This document shows, piece by piece, positions 11,769 to 24,941 of a stretch of 64,000 nt of DNA. The notes under the pieces are model-generated. The model was given only the letters and a program-made list of their open reading frames with translations. It did no database searches and was not told where the DNA came from. Within the stretch, counting starts at the first letter, position 1. Each line of letters starts with the position of its first letter. A program made the position numbers and the translations under genes. Source of the stretch: Schizosaccharomyces osmophilus. Taxonomy: Eukaryota; Ascomycota; Schizosaccharomycetes; Schizosaccharomycetales; Schizosaccharomycetaceae. Location of the stretch: contig NC_079238.1 of the NCBI RefSeq assembly GCF_027921745.1, positions 2,232,001-2,296,000 of the forward strand, written 5' to 3'.

Positions 11769-12223
11769 AATGTTAAACTTTTCTTTATATCCGTCGAAAG
11801 AACGATCTAGTCAAAATATTGCCAAACACTTATTTGTTTTCGTTGGTCACAACAAGTATGTCTCGTAAAAAAAATCTTCTTGATTTCAAAATATTAACAA
11901 TTTCCGTCTTTTGCTAACAGTTTAGGCCTTGTATACTCTTATATATAACCCCTTCAGGGTATTCCAGAAAATTGAAGCCGTTGTTGGTATAGGGAAGGTT
12001 AAGACGTGTACAGTTGGAAACAAAGCCTAAACATGCCAAGTAAATTTTGCAAAAATAATAATGTTAATTTATATAAAATATTCAAAGAAATGTGTTGAAT
12101 TAATTTTATCGAGCATTCATGTATATGATTTTTATGTATTCATTTTACCCTATGTTCTGCGTCTACAAAATTACCGGTAATCGAATTTACAGACAACGAC
12201 TCAGAAATATCATTAGGGGTGTC
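11769..12223. other. ste13/utp22 divergent promoter
   Basis: A 455-bp shared promoter. An imperfect palindrome AACCCCTTCAGGGTATT near 11950 and ACCCTA near 12147 resemble half HomolE sites, but neither is convincing. Confidence 0.5.
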
Positions 12224-15200
12224 ATGAGTGCTTCAAAGAGAGAGTTGAGTGAGCCATCTAATAATTCAACTGAGGTAAATTAAACCATAGAACGAAATTG
12301 AGGCAATTGCTAACATTGACCAGCAGAATGAATCCATAAAGGTGACCAACGATAGTAACGACACTTCAAAAAATGGCATGCAAAGTACTAATGACTCTGC
12401 TCATCGAAAACGCTTTAAGCCAGGTGTAGAACGGGAAGATTTGGAAAATCTTACTCTTTCGAAAACGAGTGCTTTTGACCTCCAAGCTATTGAACTGGTA
12501 AGAGAAGTTTCTGTCAGCAATAAGCATTCGAAAGCAGCTCTTTCTCTTGTTGAAAAGTTAAAGAAAGTTTTAAAAGATGTCCCAGAATCAGAGGAGTCCA
12601 ACTTTTGGCAAGCATGCAAAAAGTTAGAGAAGTCTGGTAGTGTCAAAGTGCCACTACACAAGCCTTTTCCTGCCGAAGACACGAACATTAAAGTGAAGTC
12701 TTCAAGTCCATTATCTATTTCTCCTGGTATTCTGTCTTGCAGTGGAAAGCATTTTTCAACTCCGAATGGTTGGGTGTATGATCTGCTGGTTGAGATGCCT
12801 CAGACACTATTCACACCGAAAGATTTTTTAAATAATCGCTATTTTCATAAGCGTCAATACTATCTAGCATGTTTGGCTAAAGAGATCGTCCAAAAAGTGG
12901 GCAGTGATGTTGAGCTTAAGTACATCGCTCTACATGGGGATGCGCGACGACCCATTTTACAAATAAAACCAGTAAATGAAGATTCGTCGGCACGTAGAAG
13001 ATTTTCAATTCACATAATACCTTGTCTTGCTTCCTTTTTTCCGACATCTAAGTTGCTGGCCCATAAAAATTGTTTAAGAAATCTTTTGGCCGAGGAGGAA
13101 TCGTTTCCTACTCCGTTTTATAATGCTTCAGTTTTGGAGGATCAATCTATGTTATATTATCGAGATTTGGTCAAAAAATACAGTGTTAACCCTCAATTTG
13201 TAGAGGCTTGCGGATTGGGTAGTGTGTGGTTGAACATGAGAGGCTTCTGCTCAAGCATGCATCAGTATGGTTTTGGCCTTCAAGAATGGTGCATAATGCT
13301 TGCTCTTCTTATGAGTGCATCCGGACTTCCCACAGGCAGCGTTTTGTCTGCGTACTTGAACGCTACTCAGCTGTTTAAGGGTGTTTTGCAAATTCTTTCC
13401 TCGGATAGTCTATCAAATTCATTACACAAGGTAAATTATGACACATCTCCTTTGACTATTGTTGACCACTCTTCACCTACGTTTATTGATTGTTCTACCG
13501 CTCTAAACTTACTTTATAAAATGAACCAAACATATCTTGATTACTTAAAGGCCTCATCATTGCATTCATTGAAACTTTTGAATGAGAACGAAATTGCCAA
13601 TTTCCCTAAGGTTTTTCTTACCCGAGTAAATGTTCCTATCCTTGAATATGATCTTTCTGGTACCATTCCTGTGCAATTAAAAGCAAATTTTGACAATTAC
13701 ACCGAATTGACGGATTTGGATTCCAAATTTTCTTACTATATGTCACAGCTTTGGCATATATTGCAACAGGGTTTAAATGACCGAGTGAATAGGCTTGTTT
13801 TATTCCAGTCGGAGGTTATTTCATCCGGGGTAAAGGATTCGTTAGAAAACAATTATCCAAGTAAAGTTTCATTTGGAATTTTGTTAAATCCAGAAGTTTC
13901 TTTACGGTTGGTGGATATTGGTCCATCTCTAGAAGACGCTGAATCTACTACGAAGTTTCGCGAATTCTGGGGAGAAAAGGCTGAACTAAGAAAGTTTAAG
14001 GATGGTAGAATTGCTGAAAGTGTATATTGGGAATCTTCAACACCTAGTGAGCGTTCTCAAATTCCTATGCAGATTCTGAAATATGTTTTGAATCGTCACA
14101 TATCAAACCAATGCGGTGATATGGTGAAGTTCCATAATGAAGAGTTTCAACTCTTTAGTCATGCTAAATTGTCGCCAAATGTTGATACATACAATGATTA
14201 TGTGCCGGTAACGGAAGCTTATAATGAAGCAGTTAAGACACTTCACAATTTATCCGATATCCCTCTTAGTATATCAGAAGTCCTCCCTGCAGATGAAGCA
14301 TTAAGATATAGTTGTAGTCGTGTTCCTGGCTATGACACCTTTGCGACTACACCTATAAACATCGTTTTCCAGTTTGAATCCTCTTCTCGTTGGCCAGATG
14401 AATTAGAGGGCATTCAAAGAGCAAAAATTGCGTTTTTGCTAAAATTGGCTGAATTGATGGAAGAATCGGAAAATGTTGAAAAGGCAGCTGTAGGACTCGA
14501 GAATACGGATTATCCCGCTTTAAATTGCTGTTTTCTACAAGTGTTATATGCTAATGGATTCACATTTCGTTATAGAATTCGAAATGATAGAGAAGCCGCT
14601 TTGTGGAAAACACTTTTAAAAAATCCTGTAACAAAACAGAAAGGACAAGAAGGTCTGTACATATATGACCATATGTTTAAATTCATACCTCAACATACCC
14701 TTGCTATTCAGGCTATTTGTCAAGAACACCGGAGTTATTCTATGGCCGTTCGCCTTGCCAAGCATTGGTTTTATAGTCATCTGCTTACCAATCACGTAAG
14801 CGACGAAGTGATTGAACTTTTAATAGGAAGTGTCTATGTAAACTCCAACGCTTGGCAGGTTACTGCCAGTGGAGAAACAGCCTTGTGTAGAATGTTGCAT
14901 TTCTTGGCCAACTGGGATTGGCGTTTTGAACCGCTGGTAATCGATTTCCGTCAAAGATTACCCATAAACATACAGTCACAAGCAACTGAGAAGCTAGAAA
15001 GTTTGCGAAAACAGGATGTGTCCATGAATCGAAATCCGTTTTATATCGTCGTGGATTATGATTTAGAAAGCAAGCATGTTGGGTGGAAAACACCAACTAA
15101 GATGATTGCCAATCGGATTACTGTATTGGCTAGGGCAGCTGTATCTGAATTGATGAAACCAGTTACAGATTTCAAGGTGAGTAACTTCACACCATTTAAT

Positions 15201-15634
15201 GTTGTTTTACAATTTGTTTACTAATTATTTTATAGTCTTTGTTCAGTAGCTCAATGGACGCATATCATTTTGTGATCGAATTACATGCAGCTCATATCCC
15301 TACATACCGTGAAAACGCAAAACTCAAGTATAAGAACTTGAAGGCTTTGTCCACTGAGAGGCCTGGATTCTCCCCAGTCAGCGCTTTTATTGAAGAAATA
15401 GAAAATGCTTTCAATGATTCAATCTATTTGTTTTACAACAAAGATGACCCGAAGACAATTGGTGGTATATTTAATCCCGCCATTATGAATCCCCGTCATT
15501 TTAAAATTAATATAAACTATCCATTTAAGGTTGTTGAAGAGGATTTAGTGGTTGTGGACACGGCCGCCGTGTGTCAACAAATCCAGCAGGTCGGTGGTGA
15601 TTTGATCAAGTCTCTTCGCTTGCAAATTCAATAG
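12224..15634 (+). CDS. utp22: SSU processome subunit Utp22 (Nrap)
   Basis: Role (family): UTP-C component of the nucleolar SSU processome that works on 18S pre-rRNA; in yeast it pairs with Rrp7. Seen: exons 12224-12274, 12324-15176 and 15236-15634 give 1100 residues, near the S. pombe size. The protein has the tandem nucleotidyltransferase-like Nrap folds; segments such as FKDGRIAESVYWE and LLMSASGLPTG are typical. The tiny 17-codon first exon is required because the long frame starts only with GTG. The first acceptor is CAGCAG, so one Gln may be optional. Intron 2 ends in CTAATTATTTTATAG. It is divergent from ste13. Confidence 0.95.
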
Positions 15635-15973
15635 AGGACTGGCGAGGAATACAGACTTGGCGGGTTGATTCTTTCATAATTGCAAGCTGAAAATAGATAT
15701 CAGTAAGAAGGGAAAGCCGCGATTATCGAAACGAAAGGGCTCGTTTTTATTATTTCTTTATTTTGGAGTTAGATACGGAAAAAAATTTTGGGACTGGTTT
15801 AGATTAAGGTTAATTTTATTTTTAGTATACTCAGAATTATGATAGCCTATTCATGTAAAATAAGGAAGAATTTAGCGATTCAAAATATATGCATTGGTTA
15901 CTTCACGCAAAGTAAGTAAATTGAGAACTAGTACATACAAGAAATAAAATGAGCAAATCTTGGCGAGATCATT
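15635..15973. other. utp22/mam33 convergent 3' region
   Basis: No gene or repeat seen; AT-rich convergent 3' flanks. Confidence 0.6.
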
Positions 15974-16837
15974 CTACTTAACAAAGTCGCGAACATTTTC
16001 CAACCAACGAACGTACTCCTTAAGTTCTTTGGTTAATCCAAAAGAAATGACAAAGGAAGCTGTTTCAGAATCAATGTGACGCTCTTCCAAGAAATTATGG
16101 AAGAGGTCTTGAAGCTCAGGGTCCAATTCCTTAAAGGAAGGGCCAAGATATTGTTTGCGGCGAGACCACTCAGCCTCGACGCTGTCCGAAGTTAAAACGT
16201 TGGTATCTTTAGAGAAGAAAATGTTTTCGATTTCGAAGCCTTCATCATAAGCCATAGCTTCAAAAGCTAAAACACCGACATTAGGATTCACAACTTCAAC
16301 GGTACAAGGTTGGAAGCGACCCAACGCCTCAGAAGTACCGACTTCGTCTTCTGGGATCTCTTCAATGGGCTGTTGTTGACCTTTGTTATCATATTCTTCA
16401 AATTCACTCAATTCCTTATCCTCTATGGCGGGCTCTTGAGTATCGTCAGAGACATTGAACTTGATATAGATACTAAGAAAAAGTTAGCAAATCTCCATAG
16501 AAATAGATATTTATTCGTACGTTTCATCACCCTTCTGTGTTTTCAACTTCACAGTAGCATCTCCACGGATGTCCTCAATTTCATACGGGATAGGAGGTAA
16601 AGAAGTGTCGGTCAAAACGTGTTTCTTTTCGTATTCAATTTCAGACTCCAAAGCAGCTAACAAATCTTTTCTGGAATCAGTTGAAGCCATACGAATGCCC
16701 AAAGGAGCTCGGGCAACAGGTTGGCATCTCTGCAAACGTGCAACTCTAGGAGAAGCAACAGCCCGGTAGGTAGAAAATTGCTTGAAAATAGCCTGAGTAG
16801 CTACTCGGAAACGAGGAAAGGTCCTTACAAAACTCAT
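15974..16837 (-). CDS. mam33: Mitochondrial matrix acidic protein of the Mam33/p32 (C1QBP) family
   Basis: Family role: acidic trimeric matrix protein linked to respiration and mitochondrial translation. Seen: exons 16837-16521 and 16472-15974, joined GAAAC/TATC, give 271 residues. The first 50 or so residues are Arg/Ala/Ser-rich with no acid (MSFVRTFPRFRVATQAIF), a clear mitochondrial presequence. The mature part is acidic with the family core (LLAALESEIEYEK, FEIENIFF, YLGPSFKELDPELQDLFHNF). The C-terminal VRWLENVRDFVK closes the fold. The donor is GTACGA, a weaker variant, but the spliced product restores the expected YIKFNV strand. It is divergent from afi1. Confidence 0.93.
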
Positions 16838-17562
16838 ATCTGAGTGATTATCGTTAGACTGAAAAATTCAGAAGATAATGCTATGAGCTGGTTGGATTTC
16901 AACATATAACAGATATTTTCTAAATTACACAAAATGCCTTCTTACTGTAATATAAATATGAACTTCTTTATAATATCGTACATGAATAATACTTAGCGCG
17001 ATATTTAGAAAGTAGCATGAACACGTCAATATAAGCTTGCATTGAACGTGCATTTGTGATTTTCGTTTTCGGAGCAATGATACAGTTGTACGTGTAATTA
17101 ATGTTATAACTGTTTTTGAAACAAGAAAAGAATCAGTAATTTGTTGCTGTATTGTCAAGAGAATGCCCTAAGGATATTTTTAAGAAATAACGTGTCGACC
17201 TGCTGTCATTGCTTGATAAATATCACGAAAAGCACATCTTTTTATTATTGATAAAACTTTTGGTTTGAATTGTAAAAAAAAAAAGTTCAAACAAATTCGC
17301 GTTTTCCTGTTTCTAAAATATCCACGCGGCGGCTGGTATGTCCTTTCGGTCGCGTCGAGACGAGTCATAAATCAGTAACTCAAATCCTTCTCATATCCTT
17401 CTATATTCATTTTGCTTGATTTGGGTTAATTAATATTGTTAAATAGTCGGTATTGATGGTTCAGTTCTTGTTTATTCTTGTATATTAGTTTTTTGTCTTA
17501 CCTGTGTTTTCCTTAGTTTTGCATATCCTTTCTTCTTTTATACTTCTTAAAAATCCTCCTAC
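16838..17562. other. mam33/afi1 divergent promoter
   Basis: A 725-bp spacer with an A11 run near 17275 and a pyrimidine-rich leader before afi1. No promoter box was recognised. Confidence 0.55.
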
Positions 17563-19505
17563 ATGAGTATCAATTATATTTTCACTGCTGTTTTCGATCC
17601 TGATCAAGGCCCCGTTTTGCAATACCAGTTTCCTCAAACGAGTCGCTATGACTTCCGATTTCTTGCAGAAATAATGTTACCTGATAGGATTCACGAAAGA
17701 AATGAAGATTGGCTTCAGTTCTTTCTTCATTTTCGTGAGGATTCTCAATCATATTCTCTCTTTCCTTCAGTAACCAAGGCTATCAAAGGACCAAATGGCT
17801 CGGAAGTTTTTCACGTCCTGAATGTAATCCATACAAAGCGTGAACGATTTGCTAAACGAAACGGTACATTGTCCGCAATGGCTATTTGTACTTCTTTTCC
17901 TCACGTCCAAGTATTAAAACCGATGTTAGATGATGCTTGGAAACGTTTTGATGCTTCACCTTCTTCCCTAACCTTAGAACATGTATTTAAGGAAGTCTGC
18001 GACTATGATTTTCATACATATTTATTAGATGCCTCTTTAAATTCTTCGGTTATACTGACTCTAAATGACTTCTACCGTTATGTTGATTCAGAATCCCGAA
18101 CTCAAAAGTCTTCTTTAGTGAGATCTACCAGTCATTCCGGCTCCTTCCTCAATTCTGATGATTCTTTAAAAATTCCGCCTACGAAACTTCCACTGAGTAG
18201 TTCGGCTAATAATAAATCAAACATTACTACCTGTGAAATCCCTACTATCTTCCTACCCGAGTGCGTAGGTGAATATAATATTTCCAATCTAATTCAAATA
18301 TTCATCGATAGTCCTCCTCCTCTATCTACGTATACCTCCAATCTACCTGCTGATGAAGGTCATACGAATCCTATCATTGTTCTCATCAACTCCCTACTTC
18401 TACAAAAACGAGTCCTGTTTCTCACTAGCAAGCTCCCAGCACATGTGTTAACCTCCTATGTTTTATCTGCTAGTGCTTTGGCTTCCGGGGCTTCGGGCTT
18501 ATTACAAGGGTACTTGAACATGACTTTCCCGTATGTGGATTTGTCGAACGTCGATGAGTTATTGAAACTTCCAGGTTATATTGCAGGAGCAATGAACCCG
18601 ACCTTTCAATATCATCAAAATTGGTGGGACTTGCTTTGCGATTTAGATAACCACATCATTCATGTATCACCTGAACTTATAAAGAAAAATATAAGCTTTA
18701 AAAATTTGGAACTAATTGCTTCAGTACCTTATAATCAGTTTCCTCCAACAAGGAAGTTGAGGGAACATACCGAACAGCAATTGATAAGTGATTTACAGAA
18801 ACTGCTAGTTTGTCGAAATAAGGAATTACTCGTTCGCTGGAGAATCCGAACTCACTTGTTATCGTTCATTAGAAAGGCAGTAAGCTATGAGCATCTATTC
18901 TTGGAATCTTCTTCACTTAATCCCCATATAGAGAACTACAAATTAGAAGGCTTTGGCTGGTTTTGGCCAGACCGTATTTCAGGAGTGAACGAACTATCTC
19001 TCATGGCTGGGAAAATTGAGGAATGGAGAAAAACTAAATCTTACGAAAATTATTGTTATGTATGTTCGTTTTCTTTAAGTTGCAAGCTAACATGCACAGA
19101 GAATGGCAAACACACACATACCGGTTACGTTATGCATGGATGTTGCTTACCATTTAGATAGACTTCGTCTTCAGATTGTGTCTTCTGTGGAAGCTGCTCG
19201 TATTTATTCGGCATTGGAACAGTATATGAGGACAGACGAAGATATAACTTATATACTCAGTTTATGTCCCCTCCATGAAGGGGGGTTGACTATAATTTCG
19301 TATGGACTTTATCATATATCAACCACTACTCGTGAAAATGTTGTAAGGATATTAGAAAAAATCAGTCGACACAAGGTATGGAATAGGCGGTTGCTTAAGT
19401 ATTATCATATTTGGGCTAACCATATAGTATGGGCAATTGTTTTTCACATGTTTATCAGAAGTTGATAAAATAATGTATGCTTCGATGAAAACTTACTTGG
19501 AGTAG
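17563..19505 (+). CDS. afi1: DENN-type Afi1-like protein (Arf3-interacting/polarity)
   Basis: Family: Afi1 proteins carry an N-terminal docking domain and a C-terminal SPA/DENN-like part; in budding yeast Afi1 binds Arf3 and helps polarise growth. Seen: exons 17563-19059, 19100-19375 and 19428-19505 give 616 residues. The N-terminus YIFTAVFDPDQGPVLQYQFP followed by LPDRIHERNEDWLQFFL is the Afi1 signature. The central region PIIVLINSLLLQKRVLFLT is the DENN core. Intron 1 is only 40 nt, with GCTAAC 10 nt before CACAG. Intron 2 (GTATGG donor) is supported because splicing swaps an unconserved tail for YGQLFFTCLSEVDKIMY, which resembles family C-termini. The exact orthologue name is less certain than the family; Anr2 is a related alternative. 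Confidence 0.85.
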
Positions 19506-19647
19506 TTTTATCTTATATACTTCTCTACCACGATTCCTGATAAATTAAATTTAAGGATGAAAAATGACTGAAGGTTCATATATTGATAATATTATAACTA
19601 ATTTATTGCGATTTTTCCACACAAGGTATTCAAAGCATTAATGGACT

Positions 19648-21174
19648 TTATTTTACTTTGGAACTGTTTGAATTTTCTGGATCTAACTCGCTGGATGGAG
19701 AGGAGCGTGAAGGATCATTAGCGATTTCACGTCTCAATGCTTCCAATTCTCTTTGAAATCGCATACCAAAAACGTCGACTAATTAAATGTTAGAATTTGT
19801 TGGTCAATTGTTCCACTTACTATAATAAGATGCGCCATTCCATACTGACCAACCAAAAATGACAACCAAAAAAGCAGTAGAATAGACTTTGTTATTGTAC
19901 CAAATAGAGCATGGACACATGGTAGTAATAGAATATAAATATTGAAGAACCATAAAAGCGAAGGGTCGAAGATTTTCAGGCAACGCGTTTAATGCTTTTC
20001 CTAAAGTCGTCTTAGAGTAGCTGGCAAAAATGTTAGTCATGAGTATATGTATTTTTAGACATACGCTTTTGACATCCACGTAAAGGAAGTAGGTTTTCCT
20101 GCCTGAATTTCTTTACGCTTTCCGACTTGAATGAAAAAGTAGTACCATATCTGCCATAAAGCGTATGATATAGACGCGATTTTTAATGAAGATCCCAAAT
20201 AAATATTAGGAACATTTGGTATAGCTGGAAACCGTTCCTCGAGAAGGGATGGATTGACTAAATGGACTAGTGTATGTAAAACTAGAGGAGGGAAAAAATG
20301 AATAAATAGACTCGTAATTTTATCACTAATATTGTTAGAGAATAGAAACTTCAAGTGAACATACAGAGAATGGAATAAAAGACTGTTTCGCCAAGCTACA
20401 ACTGACCAAGCAAGAGTGCCGTAACTCACGGAGTAACTCAAAACAAAGAACCTGCGACTGAAGGGAAATATCCATATGTAAGCTAGTAGCTATTGACAAG
20501 TCAGATTATGTATTCGTATTTTAAAAAATAATAAAATAAAAAGATTTCATACCATAACATTCCCCCAATAACAAAAATCAGCAATGAAGTAAACATAGCC
20601 TTTACGATGGTATGTATAGTACCTGATTTTAAAGTTAGCAAATAATAAACGAAAATTTGAGTACCTTAGTGGAAGGAAAATGAGGAGCTGAATTGTGTAC
20701 CATATATGAATATACTCTGGAGCCATTCCCAAAAGTAAGGCCGTCAGAATGGAGGTACTAACTCCTAAAACAAATGATACTTTGTCGCGAAAACGGACCA
20801 TCTGACCGGAATTCCATTTTGCTTGTAACTCATCAATGGAATGTCCAAACTTTTCCTTCAATTTCTCAGACTCTTGGTTGAGTTGCCGATGCAAAGGCTG
20901 CAGTTTGTTCCTTTGACGACTTACGCCATGGCGAAGCTTTGAATTGGTTATTAGTACGGCATATTTAAATAAAAGAAGAGAAACATACCTGTCCCTTTTT
21001 CTGCTTATAATGGTTTTGTAACCAGGAGTACACCCGAAAAAGGTTTGGAACGTCTACAAGATCCGAAATGCCTAATGAGTTGTTGAGTCCATGAAGGGCG
21101 TATCTATCATTTTCATCAAAAATAGAATATTCAGACTCAGTATCTGAATCATACTCAAACTCGTCACTGTTCAT
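19648..21174 (-). CDS. gpc1: Glycerophosphocholine acyltransferase Gpc1
   Basis: Role (family): endomembrane enzyme acylating glycerophosphocholine to lysophosphatidylcholine in phosphatidylcholine remodelling. Seen: five exons, 21174-20989, 20936-20553, 20489-20065, 20020-19821 and 19778-19648, give 441 residues. The first 60 residues are acidic and soluble; then about eight hydrophobic helices follow. Family segments are KVSFVLGVSTSILTALLLG, YYTYHRKGYVYFIADFCYWGN, LLAYIWIFPFSRRFF, SYGTLAWSVVAWRNS and GWSVWNGASYYIDVF. Exon 3 is placed at CAATAG because only that junction yields the conserved LLAYIWIFP helix. Exon 5 supplies the soluble tail RRFQ-type segment MRFQRELEALRREI. It is convergent with afi1. 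Confidence 0.92.
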
Positions 21175-21750
21175 CGTATTTAGCTACGTTAGCGACGCAA
21201 CGTACAGTAAGCGCTTGGAATAAGAACTATCAAATGAATTTAAAGATTGTTTTGAATAATTTAACCGGTGGTATGAAGGGATGCACTTGTTCGTTTTTAT
21301 TTCGTGTGAGGAATAGGTTCGGTGACTACATAATTCACTGTAAAGAGTAAGTATTCACTTAGTGATTTAACGCATTGGTTTGACAAGGATGAAGTTGAAA
21401 CGTCTCAGATTCTTAAAAAAAAAAGAAAAGAAAAAAAGGTATAAATAGGTATCAAGCATACATACATCGATTGTCTTGCCCAGATTGAAAACACCTTGCC
21501 ATACGTAAGCATTAGATCCTGAAAACGAGTTCTAAAAAGCTCTCTATATTTAATATCCTACTTTACTTTTTCTGCAATGGAGATTTGTTTTAAATCGCAC
21601 TGCTTCTTACTAAAACTTGAGGCCTCTAAACAAGTCTACATTACACTCTATTTGTTTGTGACGCTGTCTCAACGATTGCTGGGAAACGATCCTCAGCAAC
21701 CTAAGTAGATATATACCAAATAAATGATTCATACTAATTTAAACAATAAT
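21175..21750. other. gpc1 promoter and sec23 3' flank
   Basis: Purine-run sequence (A-rich near 21415-21438). No gene was seen. Confidence 0.55.
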
Positions 21751-24296
21751 TCATGATGCTACTACCATTTTTCGTAAATGTTCCATAAACTTTTGCAAGT
21801 TAACATCATCGGTTAGGACAGGTTCAGAATTGTCCGACATGCTATGATAAGGCGATGATTCAGCAATAGACACTGAAGGATTAATCCTAGACAACAAAAA
21901 TCTAGCTTGACTACCTCCTTGGTCACAAACAATAAATCTCGGAATAGGAAAACGATCTGCCAAGAGTTCCGTTACTTCAACTTTTGGTGCCAAAAGAAGT
22001 TCCTTGATGTTAGTGTACTCTGGTAAATCTTGATAGCCAGCATTCCTCCATTGAGCAATTATTGATCCATGGAAAATTAAAATATGGAAGAATGTGTCTA
22101 GTAACAAAATCGCATCCGACTTGATTGAAATTGAGTCAAGCAAAACAGGAATTCCTTCAGGACAATCCAAGCTGTAAGATTGAAGAGTAGGTTGTATCAT
22201 AATCAATGAGTCCATCACGTCGGAAAAATTCAATGTATGGCGATAAAAAGATGTTTCGTCGGGAGAGTTGTTAAAAACTTGAAGAAATTGACTACGACGA
22301 AGATGGAACATAAATTGAGGAAATAAGGTGAAATTTGGCAAAAGACGGAAACTCATTGGGTCCCCCTTTCTGTAATCAGCAAAATTTTGACAAAGTCTAA
22401 TTAAAGTGCGATCAATCCATCTAGCTACGCCATATTCATCATCGTTATGGCATTTGAAGAGTGCCATACGAGCTATCAATGCGGCAGCCGCTTCTTGATC
22501 AAATGAATCTGATATGCTTTTGGCGTGACCAGTTATAAAAGAGCGTGAAATTGTTGTGACACGAAGTCGATAAGTGCCGGAAGTATGTTGATATAACGTT
22601 AGAAATTGAATATATGATTGTGCAGGATGTTGAGAAGCAGGATTATTCATTTCTTTGCTCAAATCAAAGTATATGGCAAATGTTGACTTTGGAGAGATTG
22701 TAGAAATTCTCCATGAATCCGTTCCGCCTATCCCAATCACATTATCACTGGTATTATTACTCTTTTTTCCTTCGCCCAATCCATTACCAATCATGCCACA
22801 GACGTTTAATCCCTTCGAGGTTATGACATCCAAAGTAGAAGTAAATCCCATTCTGAGATATCCAAACTCATCTGCATTGAATAATCTCTGGTAACTTTGT
22901 TTGAAGATGGACGTCGAGAAAGAATCCGAAAGTACAATGTGCCCACCGGTATAGTTGACGAGGCTTTCCATTTCCATGATTCCTACCTGATCCAAGCAGC
23001 CTGCGAAAATATCGACAGTATGGCCTAGTTCGGATAGTCGTTGAGCCTCCTCCTTGTAGAATCGTCTTGCTTTTTTAAAATGCTTTGCTTTATCATTTTC
23101 CAATTCAGAATGGGAGCGCATGGGTTCCTTCAATTCGACTGAAACAACCTGTCCAGGACCCACGGTGCAAGGGCCACCAGCAAACAACTCAATTCGAGCA
23201 CCACTTTTAGGAAATGCTATTTCTAAAAGAGTTGCTGATATTTTTAGAGCCGAACCAGTACACCTCAGAGCACGCTTACCGAGTGGAACAGGTGATGGAT
23301 CGGGAGAAAGCTGCTCAAGAATATTCAAAAGATGCAATTCACATTGCTGAACAGGTAAGAGAAATCGGGATGCAGCACCTAAGTTTAGTGTGACGCCGGT
23401 ACCTTGGATAGTGGTTTTGGAGACCATAGGGCGGAATTGTCCTCCAGATAAGCCGAGTAAATACTGAAGCTGCATACTAGTGTAGTTTGTATCAGGTTGG
23501 AAACAAAAAGACTTGGGGATGGCATGGAAGCCGATTTCATGAACCTGAATTACAGAGCCAAAAGTAACTAAGCCTATAATTGCATCTGGAGGAAGGAGAC
23601 TGAGACTGACAATGATGGCATCCTTCATGGCCTGAAGTTCAGATTCAGAAACGGCAGTATCGACAAGGAATAGAAACACGGGAGGAGCCTTGACTGGACG
23701 GTTTAAAGTATATTCCATGGTCGTATTTTGACTGAGAAGTTCCAAAGGTAAATTATTGGTGGAAATGTCATGATATTGAGGAGGAAGAGAGTTTCTTTGA
23801 AAACAAAACGGACCTAGAAACAAAGTTAGCTTCATCTATTCAAGAGCATAATTCGTTTGAAGCCACTGAGCCCAAAGAACTACTCAGTCTTTCGACTGCT
23901 GCACTACTGACAGACACTCCTGAGTAACATATAAAGGACTTTACGAACGAATCTTCAATTTACTTACAAATCCAAAACCTCGCGCGTAAGTCTACATTAC
24001 TAAACATCGTCAGCTAAGCTTCCTAGCAAATGTCCTTGGTCCATACCAGTAAGGATTCATGACTGCTCGGCATGGAGCCCGACAGGTGATGGGTTCATAA
24101 GGAGCGGTAACAAGGTCGGGTTTTTGATGCAAAGGAGTGTACATAGCGCCAATGGGGATTACCGCTCTTGCGGTTTCTGCTGTTGTAGCAGGAAACATAT
24201 TCCAAGACAGACGAATTCCTGGAAAAAGCACATTAGAGAATTAAATTGACAGAAGATTCACTTACCATCTTGATCTTCTATTGATTCAAAATCCAT
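21751..24296 (-). CDS. sec23: COPII coat subunit Sec23
   Basis: Role (family): Sec23 is the GTPase-activating protein for Sar1 and part of the inner COPII coat at ER exit sites. Seen: four exons, 24296-24266, 24218-24047, 23999-23968 and 23813-21751, give 765 residues. Cys 56, 60, 79 and 82 form the zinc finger; the last two come from PF-C after a 32-nt microexon encoding [10 protein letters not shown]. Then come the trunk ([20 protein letters not shown], a vWA-like fold), beta-sandwich, helical and gelsolin-like domains. The microexon is necessary: reading through gives a stop and loses the conserved YC-VD-RARFW-C segment. S. pombe has two Sec23 proteins; neighbour order favours the one sometimes called sec23b. 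Confidence 0.95.
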
Positions 24297-24941
24297 TTTC
24301 CCCCTTCGAAACAGGGCTCTTAGCCTTTCTTTTGTTGTATGGATGAAAGCATTTCCCTCTTATTCAGTTGGATCACATTGTATGGGACATAACGATATTG
24401 TTTACACAACGCTAAGTAATTTAGTGAAACTATAATGAGCTGCTAAGTAAGGATACAGAATGTTACCACAGTGTTGCTAAATGCACTCTCAAGGAATGTA
24501 AGTAGTTTTTGTAAATATTAGAATTGCTGGATGTTATTATATACTTTTGTTTTTATTAAAATAGATATTGGATTTTGCTAATAGGAAGTAATACGGTGCG
24601 TACAGTAGGCATCTGGTTGTGCAGAAAAAAGGGAATGGAATGTACAGCATTTAGGTGACAAAGCTGTTTATATCGCTGTGTAGATTCTTCTGTTGGATGG
24701 TTGGCTTCTTCTTGTGAATTGAAAAAAAATTGAAAGGATATTGCTATTATGCTTTTACGGCGTGCAGACTTTACGCATAAAAAAAAAAGCCTAGAAAAAC
24801 AGAAAATATTCTCATTGGTGTGTGTACAAGAGGAAATTCAAGTGGGAACGCCTTGCAACGAAAGAGCTATAAAACAAACCAATATTTTATTTCTTCAAAA
24901 TCTAAATAAAATCCAAAATGTCATCATCCAAAAGTAAATGT
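24297..24941. other. sec23 promoter and hom6 3' flank
   Basis: No gene seen. It contains an A10 run near 24780. Confidence 0.55.

Noticed and set aside
21440-21447. TATAAATA on the plus strand as a TATA box
   Set aside because: No plus-strand gene follows; both flanking genes are on the minus strand.
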